From Gammaproteobacteria bacterium (GTDB lineage: Bacteria > Pseudomonadota > Gammaproteobacteria > GCA-002705445 > GCA-002716945): DNA of 64,000 bases. This document shows, one piece after another, positions 35,009-43,747 of this stretch. The stretch is from NCBI GenBank assembly GCA_002716945.1, contig PBCF01000003.1, forward strand, positions 18,937-82,936. Direction: 5' to 3'. The position numbers and the translations under genes are program-made. The notes under the pieces were generated by a model. The model saw only the letters and a list, made by a program, of their open reading frames with translations, made no database searches and had not been told where the DNA came from. How positions within the stretch are numbered: position 1 is the stretch's first letter; each line of letters opens with the position of its first letter.

Positions 35009-37784
35009 AGATACTTTAAATCTTCCAAGCACTAAATTCCCAATGAAAGGTAACCTTCCACAAAAAGAGCCTGAAATATTGCAGTTCTGGCAAGATATTA
35101 ATTTGTATCAAGAAATAAGAAGTCATAGAAAGAAATCCAAAAAATTCTTATTGCATGATGGGCCTCCGTATGCTAATGGAGATATTCATATAGGGCATGC
35201 TGTTAATAAGATTTTGAAAGATATCGTTATTAAAAGTAAAACACTCTCAGGTTATGACTCACCATATATACCAGGATGGGATTGTCATGGATTACCAATA
35301 GAATTAAATGTAGAAAAAAAATTTGGCAAATCAAAATTTAAAGACAATAAAAATGCTTTTAGAAAAACTTGTCGTGAATATGCGCAAAAACAAGTTGAAA
35401 AGCAAAAAATAGACTTTATTAGATTAGGAGTCTTAGGAGATTGGGATAATTATTATACAAGTATGGATAAGAATTTTGAATCTTCAATTGTAAAAAGTCT
35501 TTCAGAAATTATAAAAAATAAGCACATATATTATGGGTCAAAACCAGTTCATTGGTGTATAGAGTCTGAATCTGCGCTGGCGGAAGCTGAAGTAGAATAT
35601 AAAGATATTACTTCAAATGCAGTTTACGTAATGTTTAAGATATCTGATAAAGATTCAATAAAAAAGATTTTTAATATTAATGATATTGACGATTGTAATG
35701 CTGTCATATGGACAACTACGCCATGGACTTTACCAGCTAATCAAGCATTAGCGGTAGGTGCAGATATAATGTATTCAATGGTTACCATGGAAGATAATTC
35801 TTTTATTATCGCAACAGATTTAATCGATAAAGTTACAACTAAAATAGGCGCTACAGATTACAAGATTATAGGTAAAACCCTTGGAAAAGATCTTGTTGGT
35901 TTAATTGCTATGCATCCATTTTATGAAAAAGAAATACCAATAATTATAGCTAATCATGTAACAACTGAAGATGGAACTGGTTTAGTTCATATAGCACCTG
36001 GTCATGGACAAGAAGATTATATTGCTGGCATTGAAAATAATCTTGATATATTCAACCCTGTTGACGACAAAGGTAAATACATAAAGACATTAGAATTATT
36101 TGGTGGTTTATCAGTTAGAGAAGTTGATCCTCAAATAATTGATGTCTTAACAAAAAATAATAAACTATTGTTCCAAGAAAAATATAATCATAGTTATCCA
36201 CATTGTTGGAGATATAAAACTCCATTGATTTTCAGATCTACACCACAATGGTTCATAAGTATGGATAATAATAATTTAAGAGAAAAAATTATAAAATCTC
36301 TATCAAATACAGAATGGCTACCAAGCTGGGGCTTAGAACGCATTGAAAACATGATTAAAAATAGACCGGATTGGTGTATTTCTAGACAAAGATTTTGGGG
36401 TGTACCTATGCCTTTATTTATACATAAAGAGACAAAAAAGCTACACAGTAAAACAGATAATATTTTACAAAAAGCAGCTGAAATTATTCAATTATCTGGG
36501 ATAGAGGGATGGTTTGATTATGATAAACAAAAATTATTAGGTTCAGATGCATCAGAATACGAGTTAACTTCTGATATTCTTGATGTATGGTTTGATTCTG
36601 GAGTAACACATATATGTGTGATGCGTGATAGAAATCTCGGAGATGTTGCGGATTTATACTTAGAAGGATCAGATCAACACAGAGGATGGTTTCAATCATC
36701 ATTAATTACAGCATTAGCAACAACTGGCAAACCTCCATATAAATCGGTTTTAACTCATGGTTTTGTAGTAGATGCTGATGGGCAGAAAATGTCTAAATCT
36801 ATTGGAAATATTATTTCACCACAAGATGTAATAAAGAAAAAAGGATCTGATATTTTACGTTTGTGGGTGGCTGCGACTGATTATACCAAAGAAATGAATA
36901 TTTCAGATGATATTTTAAATCAAGTTTCAGAATCTTATAGAAGAATCAGAAATACTGCAAAGTTTCTGCTTTCTAATATAAATGATTTTGATATAAATAA
37001 AGATAAACTTGATTTAAATGATTTGCTCTTATTAGATAAATGGATTATACAAAAATCCATAAATCTTCAAAAAAATATCATTGAAAATTACACCAAATAT
37101 AAATTTCATCAAATTACCCAAGATATACAAAACTTTTGTACAGTTGAATTAGGTGGTTTCTACTTAGATATAATAAAAGATAGACTATATACAACAAAAA
37201 AATCTGGAACAATACGAAGATCTTGTCAAACAGCTTGTTATATAATTTTAGAAATGCTTTCAACATGGATAGCGCCACTCATTTCATTTACTGCTGAAGA
37301 AATCTATCAATCTATGAAATCTAAAGAAAATGATTCTATATTTCTTAAAGAATGGATAGATTATAAAATAAATATGACTGAAGAAGAAATTGATATCTGT
37401 CATAAATTATTTCAAATTAGACACACAATTTCCAAAGAATTAGAAAGTTTAAGAAATAAAGGTGAAATTGGGTCGTCGTTAGATGCTGATGTAAAATTAA
37501 TGGTAAATAAAAAATATTTCGATCTATTAAAAAATTATTCAAATGAATTAAAATTTATATTCATAACATCAAATTGTTCATTAGATGAATTAACATCTAC
37601 ATCTGATGTAAATACTATCGATAATCTCAAATATAATATAATTGTGGAGAAGACTAGTCATCTCAAATGCGAAAGATGCTGGCATAGAAATGATACAGTA
37701 GGTTTCAATAATAAATATCCGGGTTTATGTGAAAGATGTTATGACAATATACATGGTGATGGAGAAGCTAGACAGCTTGGATAA
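34998..37784 (+). CDS. ileS: isoleucyl-tRNA synthetase
   Basis: A 928-aa class I synthetase. HIGH motif in PPYANGDIHIGHA; editing (CP1) domain with IWTTTPWTLPANQALA and GTGLVHIAPGHG; KMSKS in DGQKMSKSIGN; C-terminal zinc finger with CERCW and CERC. It is of the eubacterial IleS1 type. It overlaps ribF by 11 nt and lspA by 1 nt. Confidence 0.96.
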   Translation: MNYKDTLNLPSTKFPMKGNLPQKEPEILQFWQDINLYQEIRSHRKKSKKFLLHDGPPYANGDIHIGHAVNKILKDIVIKSKTLSGYDSPYIPGWDCHGLPIELNVEKKFGKSKFKDNKNAFRKTCREYAQKQVEKQKIDFIRLGVLGDWDNYYTSMDKNFESSIVKSLSEIIKNKHIYYGSKPVHWCIESESALAEAEVEYKDITSNAVYVMFKISDKDSIKKIFNINDIDDCNAVIWTTTPWTLPANQALAVGADIMYSMVTMEDNSFIIATDLIDKVTTKIGATDYKIIGKTLGKDLVGLIAMHPFYEKEIPIIIANHVTTEDGTGLVHIAPGHGQEDYIAGIENNLDIFNPVDDKGKYIKTLELFGGLSVREVDPQIIDVLTKNNKLLFQEKYNHSYPHCWRYKTPLIFRSTPQWFISMDNNNLREKIIKSLSNTEWLPSWGLERIENMIKNRPDWCISRQRFWGVPMPLFIHKETKKLHSKTDNILQKAAEIIQLSGIEGWFDYDKQKLLGSDASEYELTSDILDVWFDSGVTHICVMRDRNLGDVADLYLEGSDQHRGWFQSSLITALATTGKPPYKSVLTHGFVVDADGQKMSKSIGNIISPQDVIKKKGSDILRLWVAATDYTKEMNISDDILNQVSESYRRIRNTAKFLLSNINDFDINKDKLDLNDLLLLDKWIIQKSINLQKNIIENYTKYKFHQITQDIQNFCTVELGGFYLDIIKDRLYTTKKSGTIRRSCQTACYIILEMLSTWIAPLISFTAEEIYQSMKSKENDSIFLKEWIDYKINMTEEEIDICHKLFQIRHTISKELESLRNKGEIGSSLDADVKLMVNKKYFDLLKNYSNELKFIFITSNCSLDELTSTSDVNTIDNLKYNIIVEKTSHLKCERCWHRNDTVGFNNKYPGLCERCYDNIHGDGEARQLG

Positions 37785-38251
37785 TGAAATTTCTTTCCCC
37801 AATAATAATTCTACTTATTATTATTTTTGATTTAATAACTAAAAATAAGATTGCTGACAATCTAAATGATGGGGTATATGTTATTAATAATTATTTAATT
37901 TTTAATAAAACCTTAAATAAGGGTATAGCTTTCAGTTTTTTGGAATCAGAATCTATATACATAAATTATATGATTACTGTGCTTGTGAGTATAATCATTT
38001 TTGTATTAATTAATTATTTATATAAGAATTTTGCAAGCTTCAAGAAAATGGAAATATTGGCGTTAAGTATGATAATAGGTGGAGGATTATCTAATTTATT
38101 AGATAGAATATATGACAATTCCGTAATTGATTTCATTATTATTCATTATAAAGATATATTTTTTCCAGCAATATTCAACTTAGCTGATTTTTTTATATCG
38201 TTGGGTATTTTATTATTATTTTTAAATTACTATATTGTTAGAACTAAATGA
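37784..38251 (+). CDS. lspA: lipoprotein signal peptidase
   Basis: 155 aa with four helices. The catalytic aspartates lie in LSNLLDRIYDNSVIDF and FNLADFFISLG. NKTLNKGIAFSFL corresponds to the conserved N-x-GxaFs loop. It cuts signal peptides of prolipoproteins, such as the one encoded at 130-357. Confidence 0.94.
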   Translation: MKFLSPIIILLIIIFDLITKNKIADNLNDGVYVINNYLIFNKTLNKGIAFSFLESESIYINYMITVLVSIIIFVLINYLYKNFASFKKMEILALSMIIGGGLSNLLDRIYDNSVIDFIIIHYKDIFFPAIFNLADFFISLGILLLFLNYYIVRTK

Positions 38252-38685
38252 TTAAATTCAATTCAAAAGTTAAAATGCACTACTCAATTGCTAATACAGA
38301 TAAATTTGAATATGAAACCACATTTGAAAAAGATGCTATTACTTTCAATATAGGTGATGGAGTTATTCCGCAGCGATTAGAAGCAATATTATATGGATTA
38401 AAAGAAGGTGATGAGCAGGAGTTATATTTAAAACCAATAGATGCTTTTGGTTTGCGTGATGAAAAAAACATACAAATCATTCCCATAGATAAGTTTTCAA
38501 ATTCTTCTATGCTAAAAATTGGTAATGTAATTGAGTTTAATGCAGAGTATAAAAATGGAAAAAATAATCTAGGACTTGGAACTATCTTAAAAATTGATGA
38601 TAATAATGTAACATTAGATTTAAATCATCCTTTGGCGGGATTTGAAGTAATTTTTAAAGTAAAAATTTTGAAAGTAGATGAATAA
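38248..38685 (+). CDS. fkpB: FKBP-type peptidyl-prolyl isomerase SlpA
   Basis: 145 aa, cytoplasmic. It has the SlyD/SlpA-like core with FNIGDGVIPQRLEAILYGLKEGDE and a short IF-domain insert, ending NHPLAGFEVIFKVKIL. It lacks the His-rich metal tail of SlyD, so it is FkpB/SlpA. Its position between lspA and ispH is standard. It overlaps both neighbours. Confidence 0.92.
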   Translation: MIKFNSKVKMHYSIANTDKFEYETTFEKDAITFNIGDGVIPQRLEAILYGLKEGDEQELYLKPIDAFGLRDEKNIQIIPIDKFSNSSMLKIGNVIEFNAEYKNGKNNLGLGTILKIDDNNVTLDLNHPLAGFEVIFKVKILKVDE

Positions 38686-39628
38686 AGAATTAGAAAACGT
38701 CAATTTAATTTTAGCCAACCCACGTGGTTTTTGTGCTGGTGTTGAAAGGGCAGTAGATATAGTAAACAGAGCGTTAACCTTATTTGATGAACCAATATAT
38801 GTCAAACATGAAGTTGTTCATAATAAATATGTAATTCAAGATATGAAAAAAAGAGGGGTAACCTTTATAGAAGATATAGATGATGTCCCCAAAGGTTCAA
38901 TATTGATATTTAGCGCGCATGGTGTATCAATTGATATAAAAAATAAAGCTGAAGAAAAAAAATTAAAAATTTTTGATGCCACATGTCCACTAGTTACAAA
39001 AGTACATATGGAAGTTCACAAATATGCATCTGAAAATAGGGATGTAATTTTAATTGGTCACAAAGGACATCCAGAGATTGAAGGAACCATGGGACAATAT
39101 ATCTCTCACACCGGGACAATATATCTAGTTGAAAATGAGAATCAAATTGATAATATTACTACAAAAAATAAAAAAATCGCCTATGTAACTCAAACTACTT
39201 TATCTGTAGATGACACTAAAAAAATCATAAATAAAATTAAAAAAAGATTTCCAAAAATTATTGGTCCTTCTAAAGATGACATATGTTATGCAACCCAAAA
39301 TAGGCAAGATGCAGTAAAAGAAATACTCAAATCCTGTGACTGCCTAATCGTTGTCGGTTCTAAGAATAGTTCAAATTCAAGACGATTAACAGAATTAGCT
39401 GAAAAAAGAAATATACCAACATATCTAGTTGATAATAAATATGATCTTGAAATTAATAAAATCAAAAGAATGAATACTATTGGAATAACTGCAGGCGCAT
39501 CAGCACCAGAAATATTAATTAATGAAATTCTTCAATATTTAGAAGACTTTGGAGCTTCAATAACAAATTCTAATACTAAATTGATTCAAGAAAATATAAC
39601 ATTTACATTACCAAAAGAACTAAGATAG
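38678..39628 (+). CDS. ispH: 4-hydroxy-3-methylbut-2-enyl diphosphate reductase
   Basis: 316 aa. The three cluster-binding cysteines are seen in NPRGFCAGVERAVDIV, DATCPLVTKVH and DDICYATQNRQ. It is the last step of the MEP pathway, giving IPP and DMAPP and using a [4Fe-4S] cluster. It is the last gene of the murJ operon and converges on the dsr operon with a 7-nt gap. Confidence 0.95.
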   Translation: MNKELENVNLILANPRGFCAGVERAVDIVNRALTLFDEPIYVKHEVVHNKYVIQDMKKRGVTFIEDIDDVPKGSILIFSAHGVSIDIKNKAEEKKLKIFDATCPLVTKVHMEVHKYASENRDVILIGHKGHPEIEGTMGQYISHTGTIYLVENENQIDNITTKNKKIAYVTQTTLSVDDTKKIINKIKKRFPKIIGPSKDDICYATQNRQDAVKEILKSCDCLIVVGSKNSSNSRRLTELAEKRNIPTYLVDNKYDLEINKIKRMNTIGITAGASAPEILINEILQYLEDFGASITNSNTKLIQENITFTLPKELR

Positions 39629-39635
39629 AAAAAAA

Positions 39636-39989
39636 CTATAAATCATGAGTAGTGTTGTTATCTAAATTTTTATCTGATGGAGAATAATTTGGATCATTTG
39701 GGTTGATGAAAATAAATTGAAAATTATTTTTTTCTAGTTCTACATAATCAAGTACACAATTTTTTAAATGCATCATAGAGTCTGGTGATATGATTATTTC
39801 TATATTGTGTATCTTAAGTCTTAAATCTTCTTCTTTGGATTGATCAAAACCCATTAGATAATTAAATTTACCAGAAGAATCAACACTGACTCCAATTCTT
39901 AAAGGCCAGTTTTCTGAATTACTATCCTTAGCAGATTTCAAAATCTGTTCACAAGCATTATCACTTATATCAAAAATTTTTTTATTCAT
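39636..39989 (-). CDS. dsrR: DsrR, A-type scaffold-like protein of the dsr operon
   Basis: A 117-aa protein with the IscA/HesB fold (DISDNACEQILKSAKD..., LRIGVSVDSSGKFNYLMGFD). The three cysteines that bind FeS in true IscA (C-x~60-C-x-C) are not conserved; the C-terminal CxC is lacking. This matches DsrR of Allochromatium, which is implicated in dsr expression or maturation rather than cluster binding. It is the last gene of the operon and overlaps dsrN by 8 nt. Confidence 0.82.
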   Translation of the reverse strand: MNKKIFDISDNACEQILKSAKDSNSENWPLRIGVSVDSSGKFNYLMGFDQSKEEDLRLKIHNIEIIISPDSMMHLKNCVLDYVELEKNNFQFIFINPNDPNYSPSDKNLDNNTTHDL

Positions 39990-41352
39990 TGTTTCTCTGG
40001 TTGAAGATAAAAGTCAGAAAATTTTTTATCCATAATGACTGTCTTGTATCTCTCATATGACTATAGGTAGCAATTAAATTTTTATATAAAAGACCATCAG
40101 ACTTACCATTAATCCCATGTCCTCTCTTAACATTATATGCAAACTTGTATTTTTTTTTAGCAAATTTAATATCAGAATAATGAAATTCATGTGCATTAAT
40201 ATTTTTCTTACTTATTGGCCATAAATGGTTATTTGTACAATTTAATACAACATATCCTCTCCCAATAGGTTTTGCAAACATATTGATTTTTGCATCTATT
40301 ATTCCAACCATAGGATAGTTTGACTTTTGATAGTTAATATTTTTACATAAATACATTAATCCTCCACATTCAGCATAAACCGGCCTACCATCATCAATAA
40401 AAGCATGTATATCATTCATCAGTGATTTATTTTTAGAGATTTTACTTGCAACAGTTTCGGGAAAACCACCACCAATAAAGAGGGCATCTACATTAGGTAA
40501 TTTTTTATCTAACAAAGTATTAAAAAATTTAACAGATACACCATAATTTCTTATTTTCTCAATATCATCTGGATAATAGAATCCAAAAGCATTATCTAAT
40601 GCTACACCCAAAGTAATTCCACTAAATTTTTTTGTATTGATGTAAATTTTTGAAATACTATTCTTTAATTTTTTCTTTGGATCTGGCCTTAGAATTTTTT
40701 TTATATCTACAGAGTTTTTTATAATTTTTGTTATTTTAGTAATAATTTTTTTTGATTTATTATTTTGAAACGCCGGCTCTAAACCTAAGTGTCTTTCTAT
40801 AATAGTTAATTCTTTATTTTTATGTATGGACCCAATCACATCGAAATCAGTATATTCCTTAATTGCATTAATTGCTTTATTCTCATGTCTATCTCCAGCT
40901 ATATTGTTTAAAACAACACCGTGATATTTGATTTTCTTATCAAAAATTTTATAACCTTGTAATAAAGGAGCTATACCTCTTGTTGTACCAATACAATCAA
41001 TGATTAATATTACTGATAAATTTAATAACTTTGCTAATTGCGCATTACTGTCTTTGCCAGAAACGCTCAATCCATCAAATAGTCCTTTATTTCCCTCGGT
41101 TAATGCAAGGTTGGCATTAAATGTTTTTTCTTTAAATAATTTAAGTATTTCTGCTTCTGACATGGTAAAAAAATCTAAATTATAACAAAAAGTTTTGCTC
41201 GCTTGAGTAAGCCATAAAGGATCAATATAATCTGGACCTTTTTTAAATACAGCCACATTTTGGTTCAAATTAGCTGCTAGTCCAGTTAGACCTATTGTAA
41301 GTGTAGTTTTACCAGATGATTTTTTAGTTGATGAAACAAGATAAGAATTCAT
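39982..41352 (-). CDS. dsrN: DsrN, siroheme amidase (cobyrinate a,c-diamide synthase-like)
   Basis: 456 aa. The N-terminal P-loop domain (SSTKKSSGKTTLTIGL) and the C-terminal class I glutamine amidotransferase domain with Cys in VYAECGGLMYL and His in NAHEFHYS match CobB/CbiA. In dsr operons the protein makes siro(haem)amide, the cofactor of dissimilatory sulfite reductase. The operon position, between dsrP and dsrR, decides the assignment over cobalamin synthesis. Confidence 0.88.
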   Translation of the reverse strand: MNSYLVSSTKKSSGKTTLTIGLTGLAANLNQNVAVFKKGPDYIDPLWLTQASKTFCYNLDFFTMSEAEILKLFKEKTFNANLALTEGNKGLFDGLSVSGKDSNAQLAKLLNLSVILIIDCIGTTRGIAPLLQGYKIFDKKIKYHGVVLNNIAGDRHENKAINAIKEYTDFDVIGSIHKNKELTIIERHLGLEPAFQNNKSKKIITKITKIIKNSVDIKKILRPDPKKKLKNSISKIYINTKKFSGITLGVALDNAFGFYYPDDIEKIRNYGVSVKFFNTLLDKKLPNVDALFIGGGFPETVASKISKNKSLMNDIHAFIDDGRPVYAECGGLMYLCKNINYQKSNYPMVGIIDAKINMFAKPIGRGYVVLNCTNNHLWPISKKNINAHEFHYSDIKFAKKKYKFAYNVKRGHGINGKSDGLLYKNLIATYSHMRDTRQSLWIKNFLTFIFNQRNNE

Positions 41353-41357
41353 AATAA

Positions 41358-42524
41358 TTAATATTTATTTTCATCAATAGGAATGAATTTAAGATTGGCT
41401 ATAGCAGCAAGAATTATAAATAATGTTAATGCAATACTTCCTAGCCCTAGAGCAATTTCATATAGTGAAGGTGTATATGGATAAACTCCTGAATCATAAA
41501 AAGAGCTTTCTACAATCTCATGGTTAGGAAACATATTCAGTGGATATGCTTGACCTCCAATAATTATTACCCAGATACCTATAAAACCACCAACAATTAC
41601 TAATAACGATGAAATAGACATATTTTTATTAGATAAAACTAAAATTGGAATTATAATGCCCAACAAAATCTGTCCAAGCCAAAATAAGAATGTGTAAATG
41701 CCTCCATTAAATAAAATAAATAACTCATAATCGATGTGTTTTGAAATGTATATATTTGTGAGATGATATAATATTAAAAAATACAGATTTATATAAAGAA
41801 ATATTCTTAAGAGCTTTATGAAATTTTGAGTAATTTCTAAAGAAATTATCTTTTTATTTAATTTACATATTAAATTATATAATAAATAATAAATTGCAGT
41901 TCCATATAAAAGCGACATAACAATGAATAAAGGGGCTAATATTGCAGTCGCATATGCTTCTCTTGCTATTAAAAAACCGAAAATAGAACCGGTACCAGTA
42001 GTTAAAACAATTCTCCAAATAAAAGCAAAAGTGCCTACTGCTTTTGAATGTTTTTTGACAGTAAAATCTAACATTGACCAAATATATATTACTAGTATTG
42101 CAAAAAACCCACTGTATAGAAAAATATTCCATGCAAATATTGATTTAAAATTATATACCGTCATAGCTACCACTAAACGATCCGGTCTTCCTAGATCTAA
42201 AACTAGTATCAATAATCCGGAGATAAGAAATGCCACAGCGAAAAGAGCTGATAAAGGTGCCAGTGGTTTGAATAAGGTTTTATCAAAAACAGATGATAAT
42301 GTTGCAGTATTCAAAACTCCAGATGATATAATAATTAACATTACTGCAAATACATGCGGCAACCCCCAAATTATTTGGTTATTCATTCCAGTAATATGAT
42401 GGCCTTCTTCTTCCATTATATGGGCACTAAAAAATCCCACTAATATAAAAAGACCTAAAATCGATAACAAAAACCAAAATAATTTTTGATTGATTTCAAG
42501 TTTTGACATTAAACTACTTCGCAT
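41358..42524 (-). CDS. dsrP: DsrP, NrfD-like membrane subunit
   Basis: A 388-aa integral membrane protein with about ten helices (NrfD/PsrC family). It passes electrons between the membrane quinone pool and the periplasmic DsrJ/DsrO part of DsrMKJOP. The ATG 42524 is preceded by GGA within the dsrO stop region; an internal ATG at 42509 is a possible alternative. It lies 2 nt from dsrO. Confidence 0.9.
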   Translation of the reverse strand: MRSSLMSKLEINQKLFWFLLSILGLFILVGFFSAHIMEEEGHHITGMNNQIIWGLPHVFAVMLIIISSGVLNTATLSSVFDKTLFKPLAPLSALFAVAFLISGLLILVLDLGRPDRLVVAMTVYNFKSIFAWNIFLYSGFFAILVIYIWSMLDFTVKKHSKAVGTFAFIWRIVLTTGTGSIFGFLIAREAYATAILAPLFIVMSLLYGTAIYYLLYNLICKLNKKIISLEITQNFIKLLRIFLYINLYFLILYHLTNIYISKHIDYELFILFNGGIYTFLFWLGQILLGIIIPILVLSNKNMSISSLLVIVGGFIGIWVIIIGGQAYPLNMFPNHEIVESSFYDSGVYPYTPSLYEIALGLGSIALTLFIILAAIANLKFIPIDENKY

Positions 42525-42526
42525 TT

Positions 42527-43264
42527 TTAAAATCCAGTATAAGTAACTCTTTGATTGAGTTTTAAGTCTGCTCTTAATTTGATAGATGGTGATTGTTTTA
42601 AGCTTGTATTAACTCTACTTAATGGTTTTGCTAGGTCACCAAATGAGATTGCATGGTGTCCTTCTTTTATACACGCCTCTTCACAAGCTGTCATTTCCTT
42701 GCCCGAATCTAATCTACCAACACAAAAATTACAACTCTCAACACAGCCTTTGCCTCTTGGAGCGGTAGTTAGTTGTTGGGTTAAGTTTTCGTGCACAAAT
42801 GATCTGGCTTTGAATGGGCATGCCATCATGCAATATCTGCATCCTATACACGTGTGTTGGTTAACCATAACTATACCGTCAATACGTCTAAATGATGCTC
42901 CTGTAGGGCAAACATCACAACACGGTGGGTTCTCACAATGCTGGCATAACATAGGTAGGGTCGTAACTTTGTCTGTATTTATATCCTTTATTTTAATTTT
43001 TCTTATCCATTGTGGATCTGTTTTAGGTCTATTAAATCCATACAGTCCATTCTCTTCGTTGCAAGCATCTACGCAAGCAGTGCAGCCATCTGCACATTTA
43101 GCAGCATCAATATGCATAGCCCAACGGGTCTTATTGGATACTTTTTGTGATGGAGGTTTTGCCGCCAGTGTTTTATTGGATAAGGCAGGTATGATATATA
43201 TAACAGCAGCAGCTGAAATAGATTTAATTAAAAACTGTCTTCTGCTATTCGATATACTGTTCAT
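42527..43264 (-). CDS. dsrO: DsrO, Tat-exported periplasmic iron-sulfur protein
   Basis: 245 aa. A twin-arginine signal (SRRQFLIKSIS) and hydrophobic stretch direct export. Four cysteine clusters follow (CADGCTACVDAC, CQHCENPPCCDVCPTGA, CIGCRYCMMACP, CNFCVGR...C), as in the DMSO-reductase-type four-[4Fe-4S] ferredoxins. It relays electrons between DsrJ and DsrP. Its start lies 20 nt inside dsrJ. Confidence 0.92.
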   Translation of the reverse strand: MNSISNSRRQFLIKSISAAAVIYIIPALSNKTLAAKPPSQKVSNKTRWAMHIDAAKCADGCTACVDACNEENGLYGFNRPKTDPQWIRKIKIKDINTDKVTTLPMLCQHCENPPCCDVCPTGASFRRIDGIVMVNQHTCIGCRYCMMACPFKARSFVHENLTQQLTTAPRGKGCVESCNFCVGRLDSGKEMTACEEACIKEGHHAISFGDLAKPLSRVNTSLKQSPSIKLRADLKLNQRVTYTGF

Positions 43265-43724
43265 GATATTTAATATGTGAATCTTTATTTAATTCTGAAT
43301 GTATTTGAGAAACCATGCTTATTTTATTTATCTTGTTATATATAGATTTTTTGCTATATCTAGGTATAGTTGCATGACATGTAAAACAATCAATTTTTGT
43401 AGCTGTTTCAATATGACAAGTATAACAAAATTGACCTTCACTGTTTATAGGTATTGCTATTCCATTAGAATCATAAGATACATGACAATCAATACAATTA
43501 GCCAAACTATGTTGTTTTGTTCTAATACCGTCAATGACAGTCAAATCTCTTTGATGATATAAAAATTCAAAGTGTTTTTTTCTCATGACATCAGTGGGTT
43601 CTACGCATTGATTTAAATCGTCTGCTTTAGATTTTCCTTCATGATGTTTTTGATTGTCATGCGAAAATGAAATAGATGGGACAATCATTGCTAGTATTAA
43701 GATAGTTCTAACAACTGAAATCAA
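43245..43724 (-). CDS. dsrJ: DsrJ, periplasmic triheme cytochrome c
   Basis: 159 aa with a signal sequence (MISVVRTILILAMIVPSISFS). Three CxxCH sites are present: CIDCH, CYTCH and CFTCH. C40 in NQCVEPTDVMRKKHF matches the conserved Cys known in Allochromatium DsrJ as the unusual distal ligand of one heme. The protein is part of DsrMKJOP and may do redox chemistry on a sulfur substrate in the periplasm. Confidence 0.93.
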   Translation of the reverse strand: MISVVRTILILAMIVPSISFSHDNQKHHEGKSKADDLNQCVEPTDVMRKKHFEFLYHQRDLTVIDGIRTKQHSLANCIDCHVSYDSNGIAIPINSEGQFCYTCHIETATKIDCFTCHATIPRYSKKSIYNKINKISMVSQIHSELNKDSHIKYHEQYIE

Positions 43725-43747
43725 TCATTTTCTCCGACGTTTAAAAT

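Noticed and set aside
41923-42399. Plus-strand ORF of 158 codons antisense to dsrP
   Set aside because: Shadow of a hydrophobic membrane gene; no ribosome binding site or family features.
42555-43280. Long plus-strand ORF of 241 codons antisense to dsrO
   Set aside because: Fully covered by dsrO with clear ferredoxin motifs on the minus strand; the antisense translation has no recognisable domain.
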